Positions 43,387-53,587 of a DNA stretch of 64,000 nucleotides are shown here, piece after piece (position 1 is the first letter of the stretch; each line of letters begins with the position of its first letter). Both the position numbers and the translations under genes were made by a program. Origin of the DNA: an uncultured Collinsella sp. (GTDB lineage: Bacteria > Actinomycetota > Coriobacteriia > Coriobacteriales > Coriobacteriaceae). Location of the stretch: assembly GCA_900541695.1 (NCBI GenBank), contig UQKL01000007.1, forward strand, positions 1-64,000. Direction: 5' to 3'. Below the pieces are notes generated by a model. The model had not been told where the DNA came from. It did not search any database and saw only the letters and a list, made by a program, of their open reading frames with translations.

Positions 43387-44769
43387 ATGGCAGACACCGC
43401 ATCTAAGCACATTGACATGACCACCGGCTCGCTGTGGCGCAATATTCCCCTGTTCGCCTTCCCCGTGGCCGCCACGAGCATCTTGGAGCAGCTATCGAAC
43501 CTCATCGCCACGGTCATCATCGGTAACTTCTCAGGCGACCAGGGAACCCTCGCCATGGCGGCGGTCGGCTCCAATGTTCCGCTTACCAGTCTTATGCTCA
43601 ACCTGTTTATCGGCATGTCGCTTGGCTCCAACGTGGTCATTGCCAACGCTATCGGCCGCAACGATCAGAACATGGTCAAACGCGCCGTCCATACCTCGAT
43701 TTTAATGGCGCTCGTGGGCTTTGTCGTCATCGCCCTGGGCGAGATCTTTGCCGAGCCCATGCTCGCCACGCTCAACGTTCCCGCTGAGACCATGCCGCTC
43801 GCCTCACTCTACCTACGCGTCTTTTTGCTGAGCATGCCCTCGATTTTGCTTTACAACTTTGAGGCCGCGATCTTCCGCTCCGTCGGCATCACCCGCATGC
43901 CGCTGCAGGCGCTTGCCGTGTCCACCGTCCTCAGCATATGCCTGGACCTCGTCTTTGTCCCCGTACTCCACTGGGGTGTGGCGGGCGTCGCCATCGCCAC
44001 CGCCATCGCCTACACCGTCAGCGCCGCGACGCTCTTTATCCGCCTGCTCAAGACCGACTCCGTCGTCCGCGTCACCCCACGCGACTTAGGCTTAGACCCC
44101 GTCGCCCTCAAGCGCATCGTCAAGATCGGCCTGCCCGCCGGCATCCAAAGCGCCGTCTTTGCCGTCGCCAACATCATCATCCAGTCTGCCATCAACAGCC
44201 TGGGCACCGAGGTCATGGCGGCTTCGAGCGCCGCCATGAGCCTGGAGTACGTGTGCTACAACCTGCTCAACAGCTTTAGCCAGGCTTGCACCACCTTTGT
44301 GGGACAAAATCACGGCGCCCGCCAGATCGACCGCTGCACCAAGACGCTCAAGGTCTGCCTGGTCGAAGGCGGTATCGTTGCACTCACCACGATCATCGTT
44401 ATTGTCGGCCTGGGACGCGAGATCCTATCGCTGTTCAACAGCGATCCCAACATCGTCTCGATCGGCTATATCCGCGTGTGTTCGATCTTCCCGGCGTACG
44501 CCTTTAGCATGTTCTACGAAAACATGTCAGGCTACCTGCGCGGCTTTGGTATCTCGCTCACGCCCGCCCTCATCACCATGATCTGTGTCTGCGGCATCCG
44601 CTTCTATTGGGTGTTCTGCGTGTTCCCGCACTTCCGCACCTTTGCGAACATCATGATGGTCTACCCCATCAGCCTGGGCACCACGGCGTTCTTTATGGTC
44701 GTGGCGGTATTGCTCTGCCATCCGGCACACACCTACCGTCTGACGCAAGCCAAAGCGACAGCCCGCTAA
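43387..44769 (+). CDS. MATE-family efflux transporter
   Basis: 460 residues, twelve TM segments in two six-helix bundles. The N-terminal NIPLFAFPVAATSILEQLSN and the ALAVSTVLSICLDLVFVPVL segment are typical of the NorM/DinF-like MATE group, which exports cationic drugs or metabolites using Na+ or H+. The ATG has a weak GAGAG site. It lies right after a dispersed repeat. The convergent LysR gene at 44797 is not an obvious regulator. Confidence 0.92.
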   Translation: MADTASKHIDMTTGSLWRNIPLFAFPVAATSILEQLSNLIATVIIGNFSGDQGTLAMAAVGSNVPLTSLMLNLFIGMSLGSNVVIANAIGRNDQNMVKRAVHTSILMALVGFVVIALGEIFAEPMLATLNVPAETMPLASLYLRVFLLSMPSILLYNFEAAIFRSVGITRMPLQALAVSTVLSICLDLVFVPVLHWGVAGVAIATAIAYTVSAATLFIRLLKTDSVVRVTPRDLGLDPVALKRIVKIGLPAGIQSAVFAVANIIIQSAINSLGTEVMAASSAAMSLEYVCYNLLNSFSQACTTFVGQNHGARQIDRCTKTLKVCLVEGGIVALTTIIVIVGLGREILSLFNSDPNIVSIGYIRVCSIFPAYAFSMFYENMSGYLRGFGISLTPALITMICVCGIRFYWVFCVFPHFRTFANIMMVYPISLGTTAFFMVVAVLLCHPAHTYRLTQAKATAR

Positions 44770-44796
44770 TCACCACACTCAACGCCACGCTAGTCA

Positions 44797-45663
44797 TTAA
44801 TTGACAATATGCGAGCTCATATAGTCGATAAAGTGCCTCGTGGCGATAGGCATGGTGTCCCAGCTGCGCCAGGCTGCCACTACGTCACGCGAGGGAGCGT
44901 GCACGATGGGACGCACGCGAATATCGGCCCTCATGCCCTCGACGGTACGGCGATACAGCATACTCACGCCTAGGCCCTCCTCCACCATCGCCATGATGGT
45001 GTAGTCATCGGTCACCTCGCTCGTCACGTGCGGCGACAGCCCATGCGCCGCGAATGCATCGAGCACCAGGCTCTGTTCGCCCTCATCCAGCAGCACAAAC
45101 GGCTCGGATGCCAGGTCGGCGAGCGTCACTTTCTCCTTTGCCGCCAGCGGATGTGTAGCCGGCAACAATGCCACCAACTCGTCGTGATAGACCACGCGTT
45201 TCTCGAGCCCGGCGGTAAATCCGCGCGCCGTAAAGCAAAAGTCGACCACGCCATCGTGGACCCACTGGGCGTTGCGCGTGTAATCGCCCTGCTTGAGGGT
45301 AAAGTGCACGCCCGGATGCAAGGTCCCAAAATCACGGATCACACGCGGCAACACGGTACGGCTCACATTGGTAAACGTCGCAATGCGAATGTCGGTCGAC
45401 GAAAGCCCCAGCAACTCCTGACGCTTACCCTCAAGCTCGGCCTCGGCCGTTACGATCTGGCGCAGATACGGTAAATACTGTTTGCCGTCGCGCGTAAGCG
45501 AGACGCCTTGCTTGCCGCGCTCGATAATCGTGGTGCCCAGCTCGCGCTCGAGCGCCTTGACGGCCTGGCTCACCGCGCTTTGCGTATAGCCCAGCTCGTC
45601 GGCCGCGCCTTTAAGGCTGCCGCAATCGACCACCATACATACAATCTGATACCGCGATGCCAT
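44797..45663 (-). CDS. LysR-family transcriptional regulator
   Basis: 288 residues with HTH (GSLKGAADELGYTQSAVSQAV) and the usual effector domain. ATG 45663 follows GGAGG. Several segments (DDYAIMAMVEDGLGVS in one, DDYTIMAMVEEGLGVSMLYR in the other) match the LysR at 2288-3145, so the two are related. Divergent from an EamA gene, as in that first pair, and likely its regulator. Confidence 0.9.
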   Translation of the reverse strand: MASRYQIVCMVVDCGSLKGAADELGYTQSAVSQAVKALERELGTTIIERGKQGVSLTRDGKQYLPYLRQIVTAEAELEGKRQELLGLSSTDIRIATFTNVSRTVLPRVIRDFGTLHPGVHFTLKQGDYTRNAQWVHDGVVDFCFTARGFTAGLEKRVVYHDELVALLPATHPLAAKEKVTLADLASEPFVLLDEGEQSLVLDAFAAHGLSPHVTSEVTDDYTIMAMVEEGLGVSMLYRRTVEGMRADIRVRPIVHAPSRDVVAAWRSWDTMPIATRHFIDYMSSHIVN

Positions 45664-45722
45664 CGTGCCTCCACATCAAGGTAGCCATAAAACGTTTTGC
45701 CAGGGCCTTTTCTTCCAACATT

Positions 45723-45741
45723 AGTATTTCTTAATCATACT
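45723..45741. promoter_or_regulatory. Dyad in the second LysR/EamA divergent promoter
   Basis: AGTAT (45723-45727) and ATACT (45737-45741) are 9 bp apart, in an AT-rich spacer about 60 bp from the LysR start. It is weaker than the dyad at 3217. Confidence 0.4.
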
Positions 45742-45821
45742 GAAGATACATTCGCTTTACTACATCCACATCTGGGAGCAGAATCCTTTTTGCGAAACCG
45801 TTCTGTAACAAAAGGAGTCCC

Positions 45822-46724
45822 ATGGATCGCAAAAAAGCAATCGCGCTCTCGTTTTCCGTTCCCGTCGCATGGGGCTTTTCGTACCCCCTCATGAAGATCG
45901 GCATGGACAGCATGAACGCCACGAGCATCGTCGCGCTGCGCTGCATCATCGCCTTTGCGGCCTGCGTGCTGCTCTTCCACAAGCACGCGGTGCGCATCAA
46001 CCGCGACGTGATGGTTCGTTCCGCCATCATCGGCGCCATCATGGCAACCGAGCTCACCTGCATGTGCTTGGGCTCCAGCCTCACCTCGGCCTCCACCGCC
46101 GGCTTTTTGCAGAGCCTGACGGTCGTGATCGTGCCGTTTGCCAACGCGGCCCTGCTGCGTCGCGCCCCCGAGCGCAAGGTGCTCATCGGCACCGCCATCG
46201 TCACCTGCGGCATGTTGCTGCTCTCGGGCGCCGACTTTACCAGCCTGAATCCCGGCGCGATCATCATGCTGCTCTCGGCCTTTATCTATGCCGGCCACAT
46301 TATCGTCGCCAAGCGCTTTGTCGAAGAGGTCGATCCACTGGCCCTGGGCGTTTGGCAGCTGGGCTTCGGCGGCCTGTTCTCGGGTATCGCCGCATGCACC
46401 TTTGGCGGCTTTACGCTTCCCAGCACGCCGAACGAGATCGTCGTTGTCGTTGCGCTCGCACTCATCTGCTCCGCCTACGGCTTTATCACCCAGACGCTCG
46501 TGCAGCCCCACGTACCTGCCGAGACCACCGGCTTCGCCTTCTCGCTCGAGCCGGTTTGCTCCGCCGCCTTCTCGTTCTTCCTGGTCGGCGAGGTCCTGAG
46601 CCCCATCGCCTTCTTTGGCGCCGCCCTCATCCTCACCGGCGTCATGGTGGCAACCGTCGAGCTTCCGCGCCTTCACGCACATGGGCACACTCGCATGGCA
46701 GGGGCGCCCGAGCACGTCTCGTAG
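45822..46724 (+). CDS. EamA/DMT-family transporter
   Basis: 300 residues, ten TM segments, two EamA repeats. AWGFSYPLMKIG opens the first and FAFSLEPVCSAAFSFFLVGE the second, the latter being the canonical EP-V-A pattern. It probably exports amino acids or metabolites. ATG 45822 follows AAAAGGAG. Divergent from LysR; sequence is not close to the 3264 transporter, so the gene pairs are analogous rather than recent duplicates. Confidence 0.9.
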   Translation: MDRKKAIALSFSVPVAWGFSYPLMKIGMDSMNATSIVALRCIIAFAACVLLFHKHAVRINRDVMVRSAIIGAIMATELTCMCLGSSLTSASTAGFLQSLTVVIVPFANAALLRRAPERKVLIGTAIVTCGMLLLSGADFTSLNPGAIIMLLSAFIYAGHIIVAKRFVEEVDPLALGVWQLGFGGLFSGIAACTFGGFTLPSTPNEIVVVVALALICSAYGFITQTLVQPHVPAETTGFAFSLEPVCSAAFSFFLVGEVLSPIAFFGAALILTGVMVATVELPRLHAHGHTRMAGAPEHVS

Positions 46725-46811
46725 GCCCCACTTCTCATGCAGCCGCGTCATAAAGGTCTCTGGGCGCCTTTACAATAGATGCCAACAAAGCATCTACCCT
46801 AAAGGAGTTCC

Positions 46812-47537
46812 ATGGACGCTGCAACTCGCGACCGCAACATAGCAACTTGGTTGGGCGATGCGCCGCAGCCGGTACGTGACACTACGGACCAGCTGCTCGA
46901 GCGCATCGCCCTTCTGCGTGCCGAGCAGACCATCTACCCGGCACAAGACGACATCCTCAATGCCCTCGCCTTTACGCCAGCCGACCAGGTCAAGGTTATC
47001 ATCCTGGGCCAAGACCCCTATCACGGACCCAACCAGGCCATGGGGCTGTCGTTCTCGATCCCCGCGACGCAAACCAAGTTGCCGCCGAGCCTGCGCAACA
47101 TCTATAAGGAACTCAACGCCGATCTGGGCTGCCCCATTCCCGCCACGGGAGATCTAACCCCCTGGGCACAACAGGGCGTCCTGCTTCTCAACACGACGCT
47201 CACCGTGCGCGAGCATGCCGCGAACTCACACGCCAAGCTGGGCTGGAGCACGCTCACCGACTACATTATCGAACGCTGCTGTCAGCTGCCCCAGCCGGTC
47301 GTCTTTTTGGCATGGGGCCGCTTTGCCCAGCAGATGGTTGAGGGCAAGCTCGCCGCGACTGGCACGGGCAAGACAACCGGCAAGTTCTGCCTTGCCTCCA
47401 CGCACCCCTCGCCGCTTTCGGCCAACCGTGCCACGGCAGAACTCCCCGCTTTTATGGGGTCGCGTCCCTTCTCGGCAGCCAATCGGCTACTCGAACAGCA
47501 CGGCTCGACCACCGTCAACTGGACTTGCCTCGGCTAA
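46812..47537 (+). CDS. ung: Uracil-DNA glycosylase (family 1)
   Basis: Removes uracil from DNA as the first step of base excision repair. 241 residues with the catalytic Asp in GQDPYHG, VLLLNTTLTV, and the minor-groove loop HPSPLSA, all at family positions. ATG 46812 follows AAAGGAG. Transcribed alone, with a terminator after it. Confidence 0.97.
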   Translation: MDAATRDRNIATWLGDAPQPVRDTTDQLLERIALLRAEQTIYPAQDDILNALAFTPADQVKVIILGQDPYHGPNQAMGLSFSIPATQTKLPPSLRNIYKELNADLGCPIPATGDLTPWAQQGVLLLNTTLTVREHAANSHAKLGWSTLTDYIIERCCQLPQPVVFLAWGRFAQQMVEGKLAATGTGKTTGKFCLASTHPSPLSANRATAELPAFMGSRPFSAANRLLEQHGSTTVNWTCLG

Positions 47538-47552
47538 AAATCGATACATCAA

Positions 47553-47587
47553 AAACGCGCCCGACGGCATCCATCGGGCGCGTTTCC
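47553..47587. terminator. Bidirectional terminator
   Basis: AAACGCGCCCGA (47553-47564) and TCGGGCGCGTTT (47574-47585), followed by CC. It separates ung from the convergent SDR gene. Confidence 0.85.
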
Positions 47588-48267
47588 TATTCGGGCCAAA
47601 TAAACTGCGTGCGGCCGGCCTCGCCGCCGTCAATGAGCAGGCTCTGCCCGGTCATAAACCGGTTGGTCACGCCCACAAAGTAGATCCACTCGGCGATCTC
47701 TTGGGCGGTGGCCCAGCGCTTAAGCGGCGTGAGCTCCATAATCTGGCTCCACAGGTGCTCGTCCTCCATCACGCAACGGTTGAGCGGCGTGATGACGCCA
47801 CCCGGGTCCACGCTGTTGGCGATGGCCTGCGGCGCCAAGCGGTTTGCAAGGTTCTTGGTGTAGGCGATAACGCCGCCCTTGCTGGCAGCATAGGCGGGAA
47901 ACTCCGATCCCGTATGCCCGCTCGCCGACCCCACATTGACCACGGATGTAATAGCCGGCGCCGGCTTGGCGGCAAGCCCCTCCCCCACAAAGGCGTAGCG
48001 CTCGGTCACGTTGATGGTGCCGCACAGGTTGGCGGCAATATCGTCGGCCGAGTCCTGCGTACCAGCAACATTCACGATCACCTGGGGTTCAAGCTCGCCT
48101 GGAAACGAGTCCGGCTCGCGGGCATCGACGATCAGATGGCGATAGCACTCGTGCTCGATCGCTGCCGGCAGCAAATCAAAGCCCACGACCTCGTGGCCCT
48201 CGTCCAAAAAACGCTGCACGCACGCGGCTCCGATACCGCCCGAGGCACCCGTGATCAAAACCCGCAT
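47587..48267 (-). CDS. Short-chain dehydrogenase/reductase
   Basis: 226 residues: GASGGIG is the NAD(P)-binding loop, NVAG follows the fourth strand and YAASKGG holds the catalytic Tyr and Lys. The C-terminal segment FMTGQSLLIDGGEAG is typical of classical SDRs. DLLP after the second strand suggests NADH preference. ATG 48267 begins 9 bp after the VUT gene stop, so the two form an operon, but their joint role is unclear. Confidence 0.88.
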   Translation of the reverse strand: MRVLITGASGGIGAACVQRFLDEGHEVVGFDLLPAAIEHECYRHLIVDAREPDSFPGELEPQVIVNVAGTQDSADDIAANLCGTINVTERYAFVGEGLAAKPAPAITSVVNVGSASGHTGSEFPAYAASKGGVIAYTKNLANRLAPQAIANSVDPGGVITPLNRCVMEDEHLWSQIMELTPLKRWATAQEIAEWIYFVGVTNRFMTGQSLLIDGGEAGRTQFIWPE

Positions 48268-48276
48268 GCTTGCTCC

Positions 48277-48999
48277 TTAGGCGGTTGCGTGGCGCTCGAG
48301 GTACTCGGCGCCCACATTCTCGCGCTCCCAGCCGCGCACGACCTTGTAGCCCACGGGGCTCAGGAAGACCTCGCACAGCAGCTCGGCGACAGCACCGGTC
48401 AGCGAACACATAAGGACCTGTACCCAGGTCCAACCAAAGAACGTGTGGCTCACCACAATGGCAAAGACCAGGTTGTCGATAAACTGGCCAACACCCGTGG
48501 ACACATAGGAACGGAAGGCAAAGCTCGCAAAGTTATTCTTTTTGAGCATGCGGCCGAGCGACTGGTTGAGCGTGGAGTTAACCACGGCAGAAACGAGCAT
48601 GGCGAGCGAAGATCCAAACACCACGTACCAGGTGCCGCCGATGGTGGCGTTAAGGGCAGTGTTGACCTCGATCATGCCCGTGTCATAGTAGGCGCCCCAC
48701 ATGCCGGGCGTGAGCGAGCACAGCCAAAAGCACAGGCTTACGGCCAGGTTGACCGCCAACGCGAGGATAGAGATTTTGATGGATGCCTTGGCGCCAAAGC
48801 GCTTGCAGATCATGTCCTGGCACAAAAACGAGACCCAGCTCACCACAAAGCCGCAGTCGAGTGCCAGATACGGCAGGCTGATAAGCTCTTTGTTGGCCAG
48901 CAGATTCATCATGATAACGCTCACGATAAACAGCGAAACCGTTGCCGCGGGAATGCTCCGCAACAGGACCTTGTAGTCCTCCATGACCTTCTTGATCAT
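48277..48999 (-). CDS. VUT-family (YhhQ/QueT-like) transporter
   Basis: 240 residues with six TM helices. The pattern VIMMNLLANKELI, YLALDCGFVVSWVSFLCQDM and STGVGQFIDNLVFA marks the VUT/YhhQ family (COG1738), whose studied members import queuosine precursors (preQ0/preQ1). ATG 48999 follows AAAGGAG. The leader contains a hairpin that might be regulatory (49027-49055). Co-transcribed with the SDR downstream. Confidence 0.87.
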   Translation of the reverse strand: MIKKVMEDYKVLLRSIPAATVSLFIVSVIMMNLLANKELISLPYLALDCGFVVSWVSFLCQDMICKRFGAKASIKISILALAVNLAVSLCFWLCSLTPGMWGAYYDTGMIEVNTALNATIGGTWYVVFGSSLAMLVSAVVNSTLNQSLGRMLKKNNFASFAFRSYVSTGVGQFIDNLVFAIVVSHTFFGWTWVQVLMCSLTGAVAELLCEVFLSPVGYKVVRGWERENVGAEYLERHATA

Positions 49000-49026
49000 T
49001 ATGTGCTCCTTTGGTTTTAGGTTTAA

Positions 49027-49055
49027 CGAGCAGGATATCGGACCCGAACTGCTCG
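49027..49055 (-). promoter_or_regulatory. Hairpin in the VUT-gene leader
   Basis: CGAGCAG and CTGCTCG (49027-49033, 49049-49055) form a 7-bp stem with an inner TCGG/CCGA. On the gene's strand the hairpin is followed by TTAAACCTAAAACC and the ribosome site. Family context suggests a preQ1-type switch, but the known preQ1 consensus is not matched. Confidence 0.35.
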
Positions 49056-49155
49056 AACGTCTCGGTCTTGAGACGACGGTGGGTATGATAGCCGCTCACG
49101 CGGCATCAGGCAAGCAATCGGCGCGGCGGCCCCGCAGGGCCACCGCACTGGTGCG

Positions 49156-50769
<1,614 letters not shown>

Positions 50770-50913
50770 GCGGATCCTTTCTTGCATTGAGTGCATTACG
50801 TCGATGTAACCGCACTATTGTAGCCGCGAAATCCCGCTCTAGGGCGCCTATCAGGACAAATTCATCAGTCAGAGCGTGAACGGCTAGTTATCGGAAGTAT
50901 TCTTCAGCAGACT

Positions 50914-51210
50914 GTCTCAATCTGTAACAGCAGGCGACCCAAAACGGATCCAGGTGTTACAGATTGAGACAAACGAACTTGTCCGCCGGCACAATCTCAA
51001 TCTGTAACACCTGACCGCCCAAATTGGGTCTAGCTGTTACAAATCGAGATAAACGGAAAGGCAGGCAGCCAATGTCTCGTTCTGTAACATCTAGCCGCGC
51101 AAATCGACTCTTACTGTTACAGATTGAGACAAATAGGCAGGCGGGAAAATAACATCTCAATCTGTAACAGCTGGCGACCAAAAACGGACCCAGATGTTAC
51201 AGATTGAGAT
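50914..51210. repeat. 80-bp-periodic array of four 57-bp palindromes (BIME-like)
   Basis: Eight copies of a 16-mer (TGTTACAGATTGAGAC or close variants) alternate in orientation. They form four palindromes at 50914-50970, 50994-51050, 51074-51130 and 51154-51210. Each is 16 + 25 + 16 bp, starts exactly 80 bp after the last, and is separated by 23-bp linkers that all begin AAA. Units 1 and 4 have perfect arms, units 2 and 3 one or two changes. Centres are partly conserved (GGCGACC, AAAACGGA). No ORF runs through. The array fills the prfC-GntR intergenic region; 50770-50913 holds nothing else recognisable. Confidence 0.92.
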
Positions 51211-51274
51211 TGTTTTGGAGCAAGCGCGGCGCCGATGGTCTATTCCACATTTAGCTCTTGCATAACTGTGCATA

Positions 51275-51308
51275 GTGTATATATACTGTGCTTACCGGTT
51301 ATATACAC
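51275..51308. promoter_or_regulatory. Operator-like dyad upstream of the GntR gene
   Basis: GTGTATATA (51275-51283) and TATATACAC (51300-51308) are 16 bp apart. The first half lies inside GTATATATAC, a palindrome itself. This matches the TA-rich, widely spaced operators of YtrA-type GntR repressors and lies 27 bp before the start codon. Confidence 0.65.
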
Positions 51309-51335
51309 GTGTAGCCCAACAGCTAAGGAGCCGCT

Positions 51336-51716
51336 GTGGACATCATCCTATCCAATTCGAGCGATAAGCCCATCTACGAACAGATATCCTCGCAGGTCAA
51401 AGCTCAAATCCTTTCGGGCACGCTCACTGCGGGAGCCAAACTCCCCAGCATCCGTGCGCTCGCGAGCGATCTTGGCGTGAGCGTCATCACCACCAAGCGC
51501 GCCTACGCCGACCTAGAGCAACTCGGGTTTATCTGCACCGTGCAGGGCAAGGGCTGCTTTGTCGCCGAGGGCAACCAGGAACTCTTGCGCGAAAACCAGC
51601 TCTGCCATATCGAAGAGCTACTTGCGAAAGCGGCGAGCCAAGCCGAAACCCTGGGCGTCACGCGCGACAAACTGCACGAGATGCTCGACCTGGTAGCCCC
51701 CGAAACCATGCAGTAG
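51336..51716 (+). CDS. GntR-family regulator, YtrA subfamily
   Basis: 126 residues from GTG 51336 (AAGGAG upstream). A single winged HTH (KPIYEQISSQVKAQILSG, then KLPSIRALASDLGVS) with a short helical tail and no ligand-binding domain, as in YtrA. Such repressors control the adjacent ABC transporter. Here the ATPase and permease genes follow within 23 bp and by overlap, so it is the autoregulator of a three-gene exporter operon. Confidence 0.92.
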   Translation: MDIILSNSSDKPIYEQISSQVKAQILSGTLTAGAKLPSIRALASDLGVSVITTKRAYADLEQLGFICTVQGKGCFVAEGNQELLRENQLCHIEELLAKAASQAETLGVTRDKLHEMLDLVAPETMQ

Positions 51717-51739
51717 CCATCTGAAAGAAAGGCTATACC

Positions 51740-52621
51740 ATGCAAAACCTTTTAGAACTCAAAGGCATCTCACGCCGTGTGAGCGACCGCTTTTCACTAC
51801 GCGACGTCACGCTCGCTGTGGAGCCCGGCCAGATCGTTGGCTTTGTAGGCGCAAACGGCGCCGGCAAGACAACGACCATTCGCGCCGCGCTCGGGCTTAT
51901 AAAGCTCGATGCCGGCGAGGTGCACCTGTTTGGGCAGCGCTGTGGCGCCGACGCGCCCGATGAATCGCAACGCCATCTACGCTCCCGCGTCGGTCTTGTC
52001 CTGGACACGTGCCCCTTCCCCTCCACGCTCAGGGTGGGCCAGATCGAGTCGCTCGTAGGCCCGACGTACCCCACATGGGACCGCGAAACGTTCGCCGGAT
52101 TCATCAACCGATTTGGCCTCGATCCCAAGACAAAGGTCAAGGACCTCTCCCGCGGCATGGGCATGAAACTGCAGCTTGCCTGTGCACTCAGCCACAATGC
52201 CAAGCTGCTCGTTTTGGACGAAGCCACCGCGGGCCTCGATCCCATGGCACGCGAGGAGCTGCTCGATGAGCTGCTTGCCTTTGTCGCCGACGGCCAGCAC
52301 AGCGTGCTGCTCTCGAGCCACATTACGTCCGACCTCGATCGTGCCGCCGACCGCATCATCTGCATCGATAACGGTTCGATTGTGTTTGATCTGCCGCGCG
52401 AGGACATTACCGACCGCGCCGGCATCGCCCACTGCACCCAAGCACAGGCCGCCGAGCTTATGGCTTGCGTCGAAGGTGCCCGTGCCGCCCACCACGCCTA
52501 TAGCGTGGACGTGCTCGTGCCCAACCGTCGCGAAACGCTCGAGGCCTTCCCCGAGATTCCCTGCGATCGGGCAACCATTGACGACTATCTGCGCCTCATG
52601 CTGAAAGGGGCTTCGAAATGA
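51740..52621 (+). CDS. ABC transporter ATP-binding protein
   Basis: 293 residues. Walker A GANGAGKTTT, signature LSRGMGMKLQLA, Walker B LLVLDEATAGLDPM and a His switch in LLSSHITSDLD. The C-terminal 60 residues form a regulatory-type extension. It powers the ABC-2 permease encoded by the next gene, whose start overlaps its stop (ATGA). YtrB/BcrA-like systems move peptides, antibiotics or lipids; substrate not known. Confidence 0.93.
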   Translation: MQNLLELKGISRRVSDRFSLRDVTLAVEPGQIVGFVGANGAGKTTTIRAALGLIKLDAGEVHLFGQRCGADAPDESQRHLRSRVGLVLDTCPFPSTLRVGQIESLVGPTYPTWDRETFAGFINRFGLDPKTKVKDLSRGMGMKLQLACALSHNAKLLVLDEATAGLDPMAREELLDELLAFVADGQHSVLLSSHITSDLDRAADRIICIDNGSIVFDLPREDITDRAGIAHCTQAQAAELMACVEGARAAHHAYSVDVLVPNRRETLEAFPEIPCDRATIDDYLRLMLKGASK

Positions 52622-53316
52622 AACGCGCCTTTATGTCCGAGCTCGCTATCGTTCGCACGCTCGTCCCGAGCATCGCGGGCGTCGGCCTGTTCGTATTCGT
52701 CGTGCTGACCCTTGCCAACGCATCGGACGGCGATTCCGGCATGAGCGCTGGCGCCTGCGCGGTCAGTGCCATGTCACCCATCATGGTCATGAGCTCGCTG
52801 GCCGGCTTCGACAATCAAAACGGTTGGGAGCGCTATCGCGCAACGCTGTCTCTCTCGCGTAAAGACATCATCTGCGCACGCTACCTGAGCGTTATTGTCT
52901 TCTCCGCCCTCATGGCATGTGCAGCTACGCTTTTGAGCATCGCCTCCATCCCGCTCTTCAATGGCGCGGGCATTCCTTCGACGGGACAGACGGTCTTTGA
53001 AATCGCAATCGCCTCGGCAGCATCGATGCTCATCTCCCTCATGATGGTGTTTTTGGCACAGCCGCTGTTCTTTCGATTTGGACACATGGAGGCGCTGCGC
53101 CTATCCGTTGGCCTGTTTGCCATGCTCGGATGCCTTGCCATGGCCACGCTGAGCTCCTCCAACCCCATCAGCAACTGGCTCATGTCGATTGCCGGAGCGA
53201 ATCCCGATCCCGCCGTTCTGGGCTGTCTGTGTGCAGGCATCGCCGCACTTACCCTCGCGCTATGTGCAATCAGCTGCGCAGTCAGCACCAAGGTCTATCG
53301 GGCACGCGACCTGTAA
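52618..53316 (+). CDS. ABC-2 type permease
   Basis: 232 residues with six TM segments. The FDNQNGWERYRATLSLSRKDIICARY loop between the second and third helices is characteristic of ABC-2 membrane proteins paired with YtrB-type ATPases. Translationally coupled to the ATPase by overlap. Operon regulated by the YtrA-like repressor. The 271 bp after it show no other gene. Confidence 0.88.
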   Translation: MKRAFMSELAIVRTLVPSIAGVGLFVFVVLTLANASDGDSGMSAGACAVSAMSPIMVMSSLAGFDNQNGWERYRATLSLSRKDIICARYLSVIVFSALMACAATLLSIASIPLFNGAGIPSTGQTVFEIAIASAASMLISLMMVFLAQPLFFRFGHMEALRLSVGLFAMLGCLAMATLSSSNPISNWLMSIAGANPDPAVLGCLCAGIAALTLALCAISCAVSTKVYRARDL

Positions 53317-53587
53317 TCGACAGCCAAAGGGCTTGGGCTGCACGCCACCTCATTTACTAGATAAGACGAAGCAACAACAACGCCGCCGCCCTTCGAAGCA
53401 TGCCGTTTAGATCTTGGAAACCAAAGAGAAGTCGACAGCATATCGACAATTCGAGCCTTCACCAAATGGCTCCCCGGAACATAACCCCCGTCTCGCCGCG
53501 GCCATATCAAACCTTCATGGTGGGGCGGTATCCTCATGTCCATAAAACTCGCAGGATAAACCCATTATCCAAGGAGGCACCGCACCC

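Noticed and set aside
50914..51210. CRISPR array
   Set aside because: The repeat is 16 bp, alternates in orientation and has partly conserved spacers; there are no cas genes. Not a CRISPR.
53295..53543. 82-residue minus-strand frame after the ABC-2 permease
   Set aside because: No ribosome site, overlaps the permease end, unconvincing composition.
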